Positions 32,567 to 40,121 of a stretch of DNA of 64,000 nt are shown here, piece by piece; the stretch's first letter is position 1, and each line of letters begins with the position of its first letter. A program made the translations under genes and the position numbers. This DNA is from Micromonospora pallida. Lineage in GTDB: Bacteria; Actinomycetota; Actinomycetes; Mycobacteriales; Micromonosporaceae. Location: contig NZ_FMHW01000002.1 of NCBI RefSeq assembly GCF_900090325.1, forward strand, positions 62,001 to 126,000. Reading direction: 5' to 3'. Below the pieces are notes generated by a model. It was not told where the DNA came from. It ran no database searches and saw only the letters and a program-made list of their open reading frames with translations.

Positions 32567-33634
32567 TCAGTAGACCGACAGGTGGACGTGGTTGGTGTGA
32601 TCGCTGGACGGGTCGCCGCCCGCCCCGCTGTACGACTTCCACCCGCTGCTCGGCAGCCAGATCTGGCGGTACCAGATCACGTAGAGCACGCCGAGGCGGT
32701 CGGCGTTGTTGATGAAGTACGCCGCCAGGTTGTTGCCGTAGGTCCGGTCACCGCCGGTGGCGTCGCCGCCGAAGCCGTTCTTCTGGGCGGCGAAGTCGCA
32801 GGCCCGGCCCTTGGGATGCTCGCCCGAACCGCCGGGGCGGTAGCAGGAGACATACCGGGTGAAGCCGGCCGCCTTGGCCTGGTTGAGCGCGTGCAGCGTA
32901 CGCGGGGTGATGCAGCCGTCGGCGGGCGTCGGGTCGTTGACGCTGCACGACTCGGGCGGCCAGGAACCGTCGGCGTTGCGCGGTGCCGGCTTCGCCGTGG
33001 CGGACCGGGTCGTACCGCCGCTACTCCCGCCCGAACTGGAGCTGGAGTTGGCGACGGAGAGCGCCCGCTCGGCCTGCTGCTTGCGCTTCTCCATCACCGC
33101 GACCTGCTTGCGCTGCTCGGTGATCTCCCGGGTCAGCGCGGTCTTGGTCTGGTTGGCCTGCTCCCGGGTGGTCAGCAGGCCGCGTAGTTCGCGGTCCTCG
33201 TTGGCGGCGACCGCGTCCAGCGCGGCGGCCCGGTCCATGAAGTTCTGCGGCGAGTCGCTGGTCAGCAGCGCCGAGGCCGGTCCGAGTCGACCGCTCCGGT
33301 ACGCGAGGCCGGCGATCACGCCGACCTTCTGGTCCCGGACGGCCAGTTCCTTCTCGATGGTGGTGAGCTGTTCGTTGATCTTCTTCTGCCGGGCGGTCGA
33401 CTTCGCGAGCGCGTCCTTGGCGTCGAGCCACCCCTTGCTGGCCGCCTCCAGTTGGGCGCGCAGTGCCGGGGTGCCGCCCTCGGGATCGTCACCGGGGGCC
33501 CGGGCGGTCAGCGGCGGGGCCGCCGTGGCGGGAACCACGGTGATCGGCGCGCCCGCGACGCCGAGGGCGAGTGTCGCGGCGATCAGTGCCGCCATCCGGG
33601 CGGCGGTACGTCGTACGGGTGCCACTACTGGCAT
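32567..33634 (-). CDS. Secreted coiled-coil protein with M15-like C-terminal domain
   Basis: A 355-aa exported protein. A signal peptide (RRTAARMAALIAATLALGVA) ends near ATA. Residues about 50-190 form a coiled coil (KKINEQLTTIEKELAVRDQK), as in actinobacterial NlpC or septal hydrolases. A Ser/Gly linker leads to a C-terminal domain with EHPKGRACDFAAQ, YVIWYRQIW and SSDHTNHVH, the conserved set of the ARB_07466-like/M15-like family, suggesting a metal-dependent cell-wall enzyme. ATG at 33634 has GGAAGGA at correct spacing; an ATG two codons earlier is too close to it. It is preceded by a c-di-AMP riboswitch, so expression should fall when c-di-AMP is high. Confidence 0.88.
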   Translation of the reverse strand: MPVVAPVRRTAARMAALIAATLALGVAGAPITVVPATAAPPLTARAPGDDPEGGTPALRAQLEAASKGWLDAKDALAKSTARQKKINEQLTTIEKELAVRDQKVGVIAGLAYRSGRLGPASALLTSDSPQNFMDRAAALDAVAANEDRELRGLLTTREQANQTKTALTREITEQRKQVAVMEKRKQQAERALSVANSSSSSGGSSGGTTRSATAKPAPRNADGSWPPESCSVNDPTPADGCITPRTLHALNQAKAAGFTRYVSCYRPGGSGEHPKGRACDFAAQKNGFGGDATGGDRTYGNNLAAYFINNADRLGVLYVIWYRQIWLPSSGWKSYSGAGGDPSSDHTNHVHLSVY

Positions 33635-33644
33635 GCACATGTCC

Positions 33645-33765
33645 TTCCGTCATCCGCCGACCGGGTTAGCTGACGGGTTCGGGACGGAAGATCCCTACCG
33701 CTGACGCGGATGCACCCCAAGAACATGGTTCCCCGGCTCGCCGTCACGGGCGATTAGGCGGCGGC
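33645..33765 (-). promoter_or_regulatory. Cyclic di-AMP riboswitch (ydaO/yuaA type)
   Basis: Reading the minus strand into the M15-like gene, the leader contains the ydaO landmarks in order: CGAGCCGGGGAACCA, CTTGGGGTGCAT, a TAGGG, then CCCGAACCCGTCAGCTAACC and a closing GTCGGCGGA. These match the known actinobacterial ydaO/yuaA element, which turns off cell-wall hydrolase genes on binding c-di-AMP. Boundaries are approximate; the 5' side could extend to about 33800. Confidence 0.9.
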
Positions 33766-33889
33766 CACCGCAGGCGCCGGAGGGCGCCGCCCGGCGGTGA
33801 CCGGGTCCGAGACTACCGAAGCCGGTGCCGCACGGGCAGCGGCGACCACACCGCTCCCACGAGATGACACCAACAAACCTGACATAGCC

Positions 33890-33920
33890 GGACAATATAC
33901 TCCGAGATTTAAGTTTGTCC
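33890..33920. promoter_or_regulatory. AT-rich promoter-like patch with GGACAA/TTGTCC inverted ends
   Basis: A 6-bp inverted pair, GGACAA at 33890-33895 and TTGTCC at 33915-33920, brackets an unusually AT-rich stretch between the CDF exporter end and the riboswitch. It could be the riboswitch promoter on the minus strand or an end signal for the exporter gene. Confidence 0.4.
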
Positions 33921-33923
33921 TAA

Positions 33924-34838
33924 TTACCACTCCACTCGACCGCAGACGCCGGGCGATTCGTCGGGCTCGACCTGGAGGGTGGCGTGGTCGATGTGGAAGT
34001 CCTCGTGCAGCGCCGTACGCGCGGCGGCCAGCACCATGCCGACCTCGGCCGCCGGGTCCGTGGTCAGGTGCGCCGAGGCGACCTCCATCCCCGAGGTGAG
34101 CGTCCAGACGTGCAGGTCGTGCACCTCGACCACGCCCGGTACGGCGCTGAGTCGGTCGCGCACCGCGTCCACCTGGAGATGTTCCGGGGCGGCCTGGACC
34201 AGGATCCGCAGCGCGGCCCGGCCCAGCCGCCAGGTGCGGGGCAGGATGAAGACCCCGATCGCCACCGCGACCAGCGGGTCGGCCCACCACCAGTCGGTCA
34301 GCGCGATGACCGCCGCCGCCGTGATTACGCCGACCGACCCGAGCAGGTCGGCCACCACCTCCAGGTACGCCCCGCGCAGGTTGATGCTCTCCTGCGCGCC
34401 CTGGCGCAGCAGCGCGAAGGCGACCAGGTTCGCCAGCAGGCCGAGCACCGCCACCAGCAGCATCGGGCCGGTGGTCACCTCCGGCGGGTCGCCGAACCGG
34501 CGGACCGCCTCGACGAGCACGTAGACCGCGACCCCGGAGAGGAGGACCGCGTTGGCCAGCGCGGCGAGCACCTCCAGCCGGTAGAGGCCGAAGGTGCGCT
34601 GCGGATCCCGGCCGGCCCGCCGGGCGGCGGTGATCGCGGCCAGGGCCATGCCGATGCCGAGCACGTCGGTGAACATGTGGCCGGCGTCCGAGAGCAGGGC
34701 GAGCGACCCGGTGCTCAGCGCGGTCGCCGCCTCGACCACCATCAGGGTGGCGAGCAGGCCGAACGCGCCCCAGAGCCGGCCGGTGTGTCGTCCCGCAGCG
34801 TGTGCGAGCCCGCCGTGGTGGTCATGACCTGCGCCCAC
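33924..34838 (-). CDS. Cation diffusion facilitator metal exporter
   Basis: A 304-aa CDF transporter with six membrane helices. The His-rich N-terminus (GAGHDHHGGLAHAAGRHTG) and the paired sites SLALLSDAGHMFTD and LEVVADLLGSVGV provide the H/D set typical for Zn or Co exporters. The C-terminal cytoplasmic domain includes EVHDLHVWTLTSGMEVASAH, as in CzcD/ZitB. GTG at 34838 is used because GGAGGGTGGGAG precedes it. An imperfect metal-regulator-like operator lies about 50 bases upstream. Probably exports zinc, cadmium or cobalt across the inner membrane. Confidence 0.95.
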   Translation of the reverse strand: MGAGHDHHGGLAHAAGRHTGRLWGAFGLLATLMVVEAATALSTGSLALLSDAGHMFTDVLGIGMALAAITAARRAGRDPQRTFGLYRLEVLAALANAVLLSGVAVYVLVEAVRRFGDPPEVTTGPMLLVAVLGLLANLVAFALLRQGAQESINLRGAYLEVVADLLGSVGVITAAAVIALTDWWWADPLVAVAIGVFILPRTWRLGRAALRILVQAAPEHLQVDAVRDRLSAVPGVVEVHDLHVWTLTSGMEVASAHLTTDPAAEVGMVLAAARTALHEDFHIDHATLQVEPDESPGVCGRVEW

Positions 34839-34883
34839 GCTCCCACCCTCCGTTCCCCGTGCGCTCCCGACCCAATGTATGTT

Positions 34884-34899
34884 CACATCGCAATATGTG
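34884..34899 (-). promoter_or_regulatory. Candidate ArsR/SmtB-type operator before CDF exporter
   Basis: An inverted repeat CACAT-N6-ATGTG sits in a locally AT-rich patch some 45-60 bases before the exporter start. Similar sequences (ATATGTGCA-like) are bound by metal-sensing ArsR/SmtB proteins. No such regulator gene is adjacent, so this is a prediction only. Confidence 0.45.
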
Positions 34900-34941
34900 C
34901 AAGTAACTGCCGGCAAGGCGCCCGTAACGGATGCGGCTGGA

Positions 34942-34995
34942 GGTAGCAGGGGTCCCTTGTTACTCATCAATGAGTAACAAGGGACCCCTGCTACC
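34942..34995. repeat. Palindromic repeat, family 1, perfect 26-bp arms
   Basis: Arms at 34942-34967 and 34970-34995 with a 2-base loop are perfectly complementary. Contains the GGTAGCAGGGGTCCC element. Lies just beyond the HelD stop and upstream of the exporter, between two leftward genes. Confidence 0.85.
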
Positions 34996-35029
34996 AGCTG
35001 AACGCCTTGGGAGGCAGGGGCAGCGCAGG

Positions 35030-37147
35030 TCAGTCGAGCGGGTCGAGGGTGGTGAGGCGTTGGGTGGCCCGGGAGAGGGCTACGTAGAGGGTCCGTACGC
35101 CGGAACCCGGGTCGGCGCGGATCTCACCCGGCGCGACCAGCGCCACCCCGTCGTACTCCATGCCCTTGGCCTGGAGGCTGGTCACCACCTGAAGGCGCGG
35201 CGAGTCGAGGTGGGCCAGCCAGCAGGCGACCTCGTCCCGGCGGGGCACCGGAGTGATCACACCCACCGTCCCCGCCACCTCGGCCAGCAGCGCGTCGACC
35301 GCCTCGACGGTGCGGGCCGCCAGCTCCGTCGCCGGCACCCGCAGCTCCACCGGGTGCACGCCGGTGGAGCGGACGGCGGTCGGCAGCGGCAGATCCGGGT
35401 GGACCGTACGGATCTCGGCCGCCGCGACCGCGAAGATCTCCGCCGAGTTGCGGTAGTTGGTGGTCAGCGTGAACTCGTGCCGCTTGCGCCGGCCGAGCGC
35501 CTGCTCCCGGGCCCGGGTCAGCTCCACCGGATCACCGGTCCACGCGGTCTGCGCCGGGTCGCCGACCACCGTCCAGGAGGCTAACCGGCCCCGCCGGCCC
35601 AGCATCCGCCACTGCATCGGCGACACGTCCTGCGCCTCGTCGACCACCACGTGCGCGTAGTCGCGGTAGTCGGCCGGGCGCTCCCGGGCCGCCGCCCGCT
35701 CGGCGCGCTGCCGGTCCGCGAAGGTGCTCAGCTCGCGTACCCCACCGGCGAGCTGGAACGGGTCGCGTCGGCGGCGGGCCGGCTTCATCGGCTGGCCGAG
35801 CAGCGCGTCCAGCTCGTCCAGGAGCGCGATGTCGGCGATGGTCAGCCCATCGCGGTCCAGCGTCCGCCAGGCCGCCGTCAGCACGCGGATCTCCGCGCCG
35901 GAGAGGATCCCCTGGGCGTACGCGCGCAGCCGCTCCGGCCGGGCCAGCCAGCCGAGCACGTGGCGCGGGTGCAGGCGCGGCCACCACGCCTTGAGGAACT
36001 CGCGGAATTCCGTCCGGTCGACCAGCTCGTCATCGAACAGCCGCTGCTCGGGCAGGCCGGGTACGCCCAGCTTGCGGGCCTGTGCCCAGAGCGCGGCGAA
36101 GATTCCGTCGAAGCCGGCCCGGCGCGCCTCGTTGCGGCGGGCGCCCCGGGGCAGCGCCCGGGTGCGGATCGTGTCCAGTTCGGCACGGCTCAATCGGAGC
36201 AACTGCCCCCGGTAGAGCAGACGCAGCTCCTCCGGGCCGTCCGGCACCGCGTCCCGGGCGGCCCGTTCCAGTACCCGCCGCATCCGCAGCGAACCCTTGA
36301 CCGCCGCCACGTCCGGCGGGTCGGTGCGGGTGGCGGACATGCCGGGAAAGAGCGAGCCGAGCGAGTGCAGGGTGGCCGTCTCCTCACCGAGGGACGGCAG
36401 CACCGAGGCGATGTACTCGACGAAGACCGTCGACGGGCCGACGACCAGGATCCCGCCCCCGGCGTACCGGCTGCGGTCGGAGTAGAGCAGGTACGCGGCC
36501 CGGTGCAGGGCGACCGCCGTCTTGCCGGTGCCCGGACCGCCGGAGACGATCGTCACGCCCGAGCCGGGGGAGCGGATCGCCTCGTCCTGCTCCCGCTGGA
36601 TGGTGGCGACGATGTCCCGCATCCCCCGTCCGGTGGCCCGGGACAGGGTGGCCAGCAGTGCGCCGTCACCGACCACCGGCATCTCCGGCGGGGCTGCCGC
36701 CGGATCGAGCAGGTCGTCCTCGATTCGGGTGACCCGCTCGGCCGAGGACTGGATGGTGCGGCGGCGGACCACGCCCAGCGGCTGCGCCGGGGTGGCCTGG
36801 TAGAAAGCCGCCGCGGCCGGGGCCCGCCAGTCCACCACCAGGGTTTCGGCGTTCTCGCCGCGTACGCCGAGTCGACCCACGTGCAGCACCGACCGGTCCC
36901 GCAGGTCGAGCCGGCCGAAGACCAGCCCTTCGTGCTCGGCGTCGAGCAGGTGCCGGCGCTGGGCGGCGTGGAAGACCATCGCGTCCCGCTCGACCAGCGC
37001 CCCGAAGTTGCCCACCTTGGCCAGCCGGTAGCCCTCGCGTTCGGCTCGGGCGGCCGACTGCCGCAACTCGGCCAGCCGGGCGTACACCCGGTCGAGATGC
37101 CGCTGCTCGGCGGCCATCTCCTGCTCGAGGGTGGTCTGGTCGGTCAC
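35030..37147 (-). CDS. helD: UvrD-family helicase of HelD type
   Basis: A 705-aa superfamily 1 ATPase. The N-terminal 60 residues are a coiled coil (LEQEMAAEQRHLDRVYARLA), the arm HelD inserts into RNA polymerase. Walker A is GGPGTGKTAVALHR; Walker B is HVVVDEAQDVSPMQWRML; the later motifs include VVGDPAQTAW, TTNYRNSAEIF and YVALSRATQRL. HelD recycles stalled RNA polymerase and in some actinomycetes contributes to rifamycin tolerance. GTG at 37147 follows AGGAG at eight bases; the longer frame upstream is basic filler. Confidence 0.9.
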   Translation of the reverse strand: MTDQTTLEQEMAAEQRHLDRVYARLAELRQSAARAEREGYRLAKVGNFGALVERDAMVFHAAQRRHLLDAEHEGLVFGRLDLRDRSVLHVGRLGVRGENAETLVVDWRAPAAAAFYQATPAQPLGVVRRRTIQSSAERVTRIEDDLLDPAAAPPEMPVVGDGALLATLSRATGRGMRDIVATIQREQDEAIRSPGSGVTIVSGGPGTGKTAVALHRAAYLLYSDRSRYAGGGILVVGPSTVFVEYIASVLPSLGEETATLHSLGSLFPGMSATRTDPPDVAAVKGSLRMRRVLERAARDAVPDGPEELRLLYRGQLLRLSRAELDTIRTRALPRGARRNEARRAGFDGIFAALWAQARKLGVPGLPEQRLFDDELVDRTEFREFLKAWWPRLHPRHVLGWLARPERLRAYAQGILSGAEIRVLTAAWRTLDRDGLTIADIALLDELDALLGQPMKPARRRRDPFQLAGGVRELSTFADRQRAERAAARERPADYRDYAHVVVDEAQDVSPMQWRMLGRRGRLASWTVVGDPAQTAWTGDPVELTRAREQALGRRKRHEFTLTTNYRNSAEIFAVAAAEIRTVHPDLPLPTAVRSTGVHPVELRVPATELAARTVEAVDALLAEVAGTVGVITPVPRRDEVACWLAHLDSPRLQVVTSLQAKGMEYDGVALVAPGEIRADPGSGVRTLYVALSRATQRLTTLDPLD

Positions 37148-37309
37148 GCACGAACTCCTGTGCTGTCGGTGGCGGACGGCGCGCGGACCCGCGCCGACCT
37201 GACCCGGCCGAGGGTACGGGCAGCGGCTCGACCGGCAGGCAGGCGATCCCGATCGCGGGTGATTGCTCCCGTTATGCCGCCTACCTGATGCGACCGGATC
37301 CACCGGAGC

Positions 37310-37490
37310 GACCGCCGCCGGGCCGGACTACAGCTCCGGAACGGCCGCCTGCGGGTCCGATCACGCCTCCGGGGTGGCCGCCGTCCGGAGCTTGGTCACG
37401 CTTCCGGGACGGCCGCCGTTCGGATCCGGGTCACGGCTCCGGGGTGGCCGCCGCCGGGTCAGGTCACGCCTCCGGGGCGGCCGCCGCCTT
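37310..37490. repeat. Degenerate tandem repeat with about 34-bp period
   Basis: Five copies of a CTCCGG-GGCCGCC block start near 37333, 37367, 37402, 37437 and 37470, giving spacings of 34, 35, 35 and 33 bases. The last copies overlap the end of the hydrolase gene and encode its APKAAAAPEA tail. It fills the gap between HelD and the hydrolase. Confidence 0.75.
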
Positions 37491-38396
37491 GGGGGCCGGC
37501 GCGGCCAGCGCCTGCCGGAGTACGGCGACGATGGCCGCGTCGACCTCGTCCGGGCGCTCCATCATCAGCATGTGGCCGGCACCGGGGCAGACGGTCAGCT
37601 CGGTGGTCGGCAGAACCCCGGCGATCGACTCCGCGCACGGTGGCGGGGTCAGCCGGTCCCGGTCGCCGACCAGCGCCGCCGCCGGCACGTCCCCGAGCTC
37701 GGCGAGCGTGTCCAGGCGGTGCTGTGCGCCGATCGAGGCCCGGAACCCGCCGATCGAGCGGAGCGAGGCGCGGGCCACCGCCGAGGTGACCAGCCGGATG
37801 TCGGTCGGGTCGCACCGGTCGCCGAAGAGCAGCCAGCGCAGGGACGGCCGCAGGGCGCGCAGCAGGGCGCGCGGTGGTCGCCACGAGCCGCACCGGGCCA
37901 GTACCCCGGCCCCGGTGGTCTCGGCCAGTCGGATCAGCCGGGCGACCCGGGGCGGGAGCCCGTACCCGGTGTGGGTGTGTCCCTCGGCGGTGGTGGCCAC
38001 GAAGACCAGCCCGGCGGTACGGGCGGCGAAGTGCTCCGGGTGACGGTGCGCGTACTCCATGATGGTCATGCCCCCCAGGGAGTGCCCGACCAGCACCACC
38101 GGCCCGGTCGGCGCGACCTCGTCCAGCACGGTCGCCAGGTCGTCGCCGAGCTGCGCCAGGGTCGCCGTCCGCAGCGCCATGCAGCTCGACCGGCCGTGCC
38201 CCCGGGCGTCGTAGGTGAGCAGGCGTACCCGGTCGCCGAGCTGCCGGCCGAGCCCGGCGAGCTGCCGGTGCCAGCTTCGTCCGTCCAGCGTCCAGCCGTG
38301 CAGCAGGACCGCCGTGACCTCGGCGTCGACCGGTCCGGTCGTCTCCCCGTGCAGCCGTACGCCGTCCGGGAGCCGCACCTCGAACTCCTCCGGCAT
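37464..38396 (-). CDS. Alpha/beta-hydrolase
   Basis: A 310-aa alpha/beta-hydrolase with a complete triad. The oxyanion motif is VLLHGWTLDGRSW, the nucleophile elbow VLVGHSLGGMTIME, the acid in LVGDRDRLTPP and His in PGAGHMLMMERPDEV. The cap region is at about residues 140-210. ATG at 38396 follows GGGGAGG; an earlier ATG at 38450 lacks a good site. The C-terminal Ala/Pro tail is encoded by a tandem repeat. Substrate unknown; the pattern is near the general esterase/lipase-type hydrolases of actinomycetes. Confidence 0.9.
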   Translation of the reverse strand: MPEEFEVRLPDGVRLHGETTGPVDAEVTAVLLHGWTLDGRSWHRQLAGLGRQLGDRVRLLTYDARGHGRSSCMALRTATLAQLGDDLATVLDEVAPTGPVVLVGHSLGGMTIMEYAHRHPEHFAARTAGLVFVATTAEGHTHTGYGLPPRVARLIRLAETTGAGVLARCGSWRPPRALLRALRPSLRWLLFGDRCDPTDIRLVTSAVARASLRSIGGFRASIGAQHRLDTLAELGDVPAAALVGDRDRLTPPPCAESIAGVLPTTELTVCPGAGHMLMMERPDEVDAAIVAVLRQALAAPAPKAAAAPEA

Positions 38397-38586
38397 CGCC
38401 ACCTCCCCAGGCCGGCCCCCCCCGCGCGGGGGGTACCCGGCGGTAACCACCGGCTACCCGCCATGGCACCACGCGAACCACCGGACGGGAAAGAATCGCC
38501 GTTCCTGGTTTGCGTCCCGTGAGAAATCTACCGATGCGAATGTCGTTCGCGGCCGGGCGGCCGGCCGGAAGGTGCCTGCTTCGGGT

Positions 38587-38640
38587 GGTTGCAGGGGTCC
38601 CCTCCTCATCAAAAAACGGTAGGAAGGGCCCCCTGCAACC
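38587..38640. repeat. Palindromic repeat, family 1
   Basis: Imperfect arms starting GGTTGCAGGGGTCCCC and ending CCCCCTGCAACC, with a CATCAAAAAACGG spacer that matches the spacer of the copies at 45.5 kb. Located between two leftward genes. Confidence 0.8.
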
Positions 38641-38690
38641 ACCTGAACGCCGGTCGGGAGCAGGCAGGACCGGCCTGCCCGGGTACGGAC

Positions 38691-38723
38691 AGAGCCGCCC
38701 GCCGGAATCCGGCGGGCGGCTCT
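38691..38723 (-). terminator. Hairpin terminator downstream of 109-aa gene
   Basis: Perfect 15-bp GC-rich arms at 38691-38705 and 38709-38723 around a 3-base AAT loop, some 20 bases past the stop of the gene ending at 38746. Confidence 0.75.
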
Positions 38724-38745
38724 GGGGTGTCGCGGGGTGGGGTGC

Positions 38746-39075
38746 TCAGCCCTCGAAGACGCCGGCCTCGACCAGGCGCTTCTCGGTCGCGTCCCAGCCG
38801 TCGCCCGGGTGGGTGGCGTTGAGGCTGTTGATCTCCGCCCGGATCTTGGCGGCGTGACCGGCGGCGGCCAGCACCCGGATCTCCTCGACGAACGCCTCGG
38901 AGTCGGTGCGCAGGTGCGCGGTCTTGCCGTTGGTCAGGTTCCGCACGTAGGCGTGCTTGCCGCCGTTGAGCGGGATGAGGTACTTGAACTCGCCCAGCAC
39001 GCTGAGGGCGCCACCCTGGCCAGCCTGGCCGGCCCGGACTGACGCGCGCGCGGTCTTAGAGGTGTTGCTCGCCAC
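38746..39075 (-). CDS. Conserved-looking hypothetical protein, 109 aa
   Basis: GTG at 39075 follows AAGGAG at good spacing. The product has a flexible basic N-terminus (ASNTSKTARASVRAGQAG) followed by a compact region with LGEFKYLIPLNGGKHAYVRN and GKTAHLRTDSEAFVEEI. No signal peptide or membrane helix. It has its own terminator and a long leader, so it is probably well expressed, but I do not recognise its function. Confidence 0.7.
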   Translation of the reverse strand: MASNTSKTARASVRAGQAGQGGALSVLGEFKYLIPLNGGKHAYVRNLTNGKTAHLRTDSEAFVEEIRVLAAAGHAAKIRAEINSLNATHPGDGWDATEKRLVEAGVFEG

Positions 39076-39522
39076 GGAGGTACTCCTTGCAAGACGTACG
39101 GGAGGACGGAACGTCCGGGGGCGGTGCGGACGGCCCCGGGGAGGAGACGAGTCCGCGGTCACCTGCGGCGACGGGGCCGCGAGGTGCTGCCCGGCGGCAC
39201 GGGCCGCCGAGACGGAGGTGATGCGCGGCGGCACAAGCCGCCAAGCGAACTGTACACGACCGCCCCTTCGGCTCGGCCGGCGTCGGCACACGACCGCTGG
39301 TCGGGGCCGGATCGGGCGACCGTCGTCGCCGGTGGGGCTGTCGTGGAGCGGCGTCGTTGCCGTCGCCGAGAGCAACGACGCGCGTGCGTCGCGCTATTCC
39401 GGTGGCGAATTTTCCGATTCCCTGGCGCACCATCCGCCACAGGAGTCATCATGTGTGTCCTGGTACCACTTGTTGATCGAGGTCGTAGGGGAAGACGCAC
39501 CTCGCTCTCCGGGAGGTCCACC
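39076..39522. promoter_or_regulatory. Divergent intergenic region
   Basis: About 450 bases between the 109-aa gene and DUF3145. A minus-strand -10-like TACAGT lies near 39251-39256. Lower-GC sequence around 39390-39430 (GGCGAATTTTCCGATTCC) may hold the rightward promoter. An in-frame ATG near 39451 would lengthen DUF3145 but lacks family support. Confidence 0.4.
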
Positions 39523-40014
39523 GTGCCAACGCGTGGCGTCGTATACGTCCACTCGACCCCACTCGCCGTGTGCCCGCACGTCGAGTGGGCGATCGCGCGC
39601 GTCCTCGCCGCGCCGGTCAATCTCCAGTGGACGGCCCAACCCGTCGATCCCGGTGCCCGCCGGGCCGAGTGCGGGTGGACCGGCCGTCCCGGAACGGGCG
39701 CCGAGCTGGCCGCTGCCCTCCGGCAGTGGCCCATGATCCGTTACGAGGTGACCGAGGAGCCCAGCCCCGGAGTCGACGGCGAACGCTTCATGTACGTGCC
39801 CGGCCGGGGGCTGTTCCGGGCCAGCGTGGGCGCGGCCGGGGACATCCAGCTCGGCGAGGACCGGCTGCGCAGCATCATGGCCGCCGCCCGGGGCCCGGAA
39901 GCGCTCGCCCATGCCCTGGACAAGGCGCTCGGCACCGCCTGGGACGCGGAGCTGGAGCCGTACCGCTACGCCGGCGACGGCGCCCCGGTGACCCTGCTCA
40001 CCCGGGTCGGCTGA
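39523..40014 (+). CDS. DUF3145-family protein
   Basis: A 163-aa protein with the actinobacterial DUF3145 signature: TRGVVYVHSTPLAVCPHVEW, WAIARVL, a middle with MIRYEVTEEPSPGVDGERFM, and the end region with AELEPYRYAGDGAPVTLLTR. GTG at 39523 is chosen over upstream ATG because GGGAGG precedes it and the family normally begins there. Found across actinobacteria, function unknown. No membrane or secretion signal. Confidence 0.93.
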   Translation: MPTRGVVYVHSTPLAVCPHVEWAIARVLAAPVNLQWTAQPVDPGARRAECGWTGRPGTGAELAAALRQWPMIRYEVTEEPSPGVDGERFMYVPGRGLFRASVGAAGDIQLGEDRLRSIMAAARGPEALAHALDKALGTAWDAELEPYRYAGDGAPVTLLTRVG

Positions 40015-40121
40015 CCGGTCCGGCCGTCCTGCCGGCCTCCGTCCCTGGCCACACCCTGGACGGATGGGCGGGTACGGGGGGAGTGGGGTGGATTTGGTGG
40101 GGGCGGAGCGAGTTTGATGGG

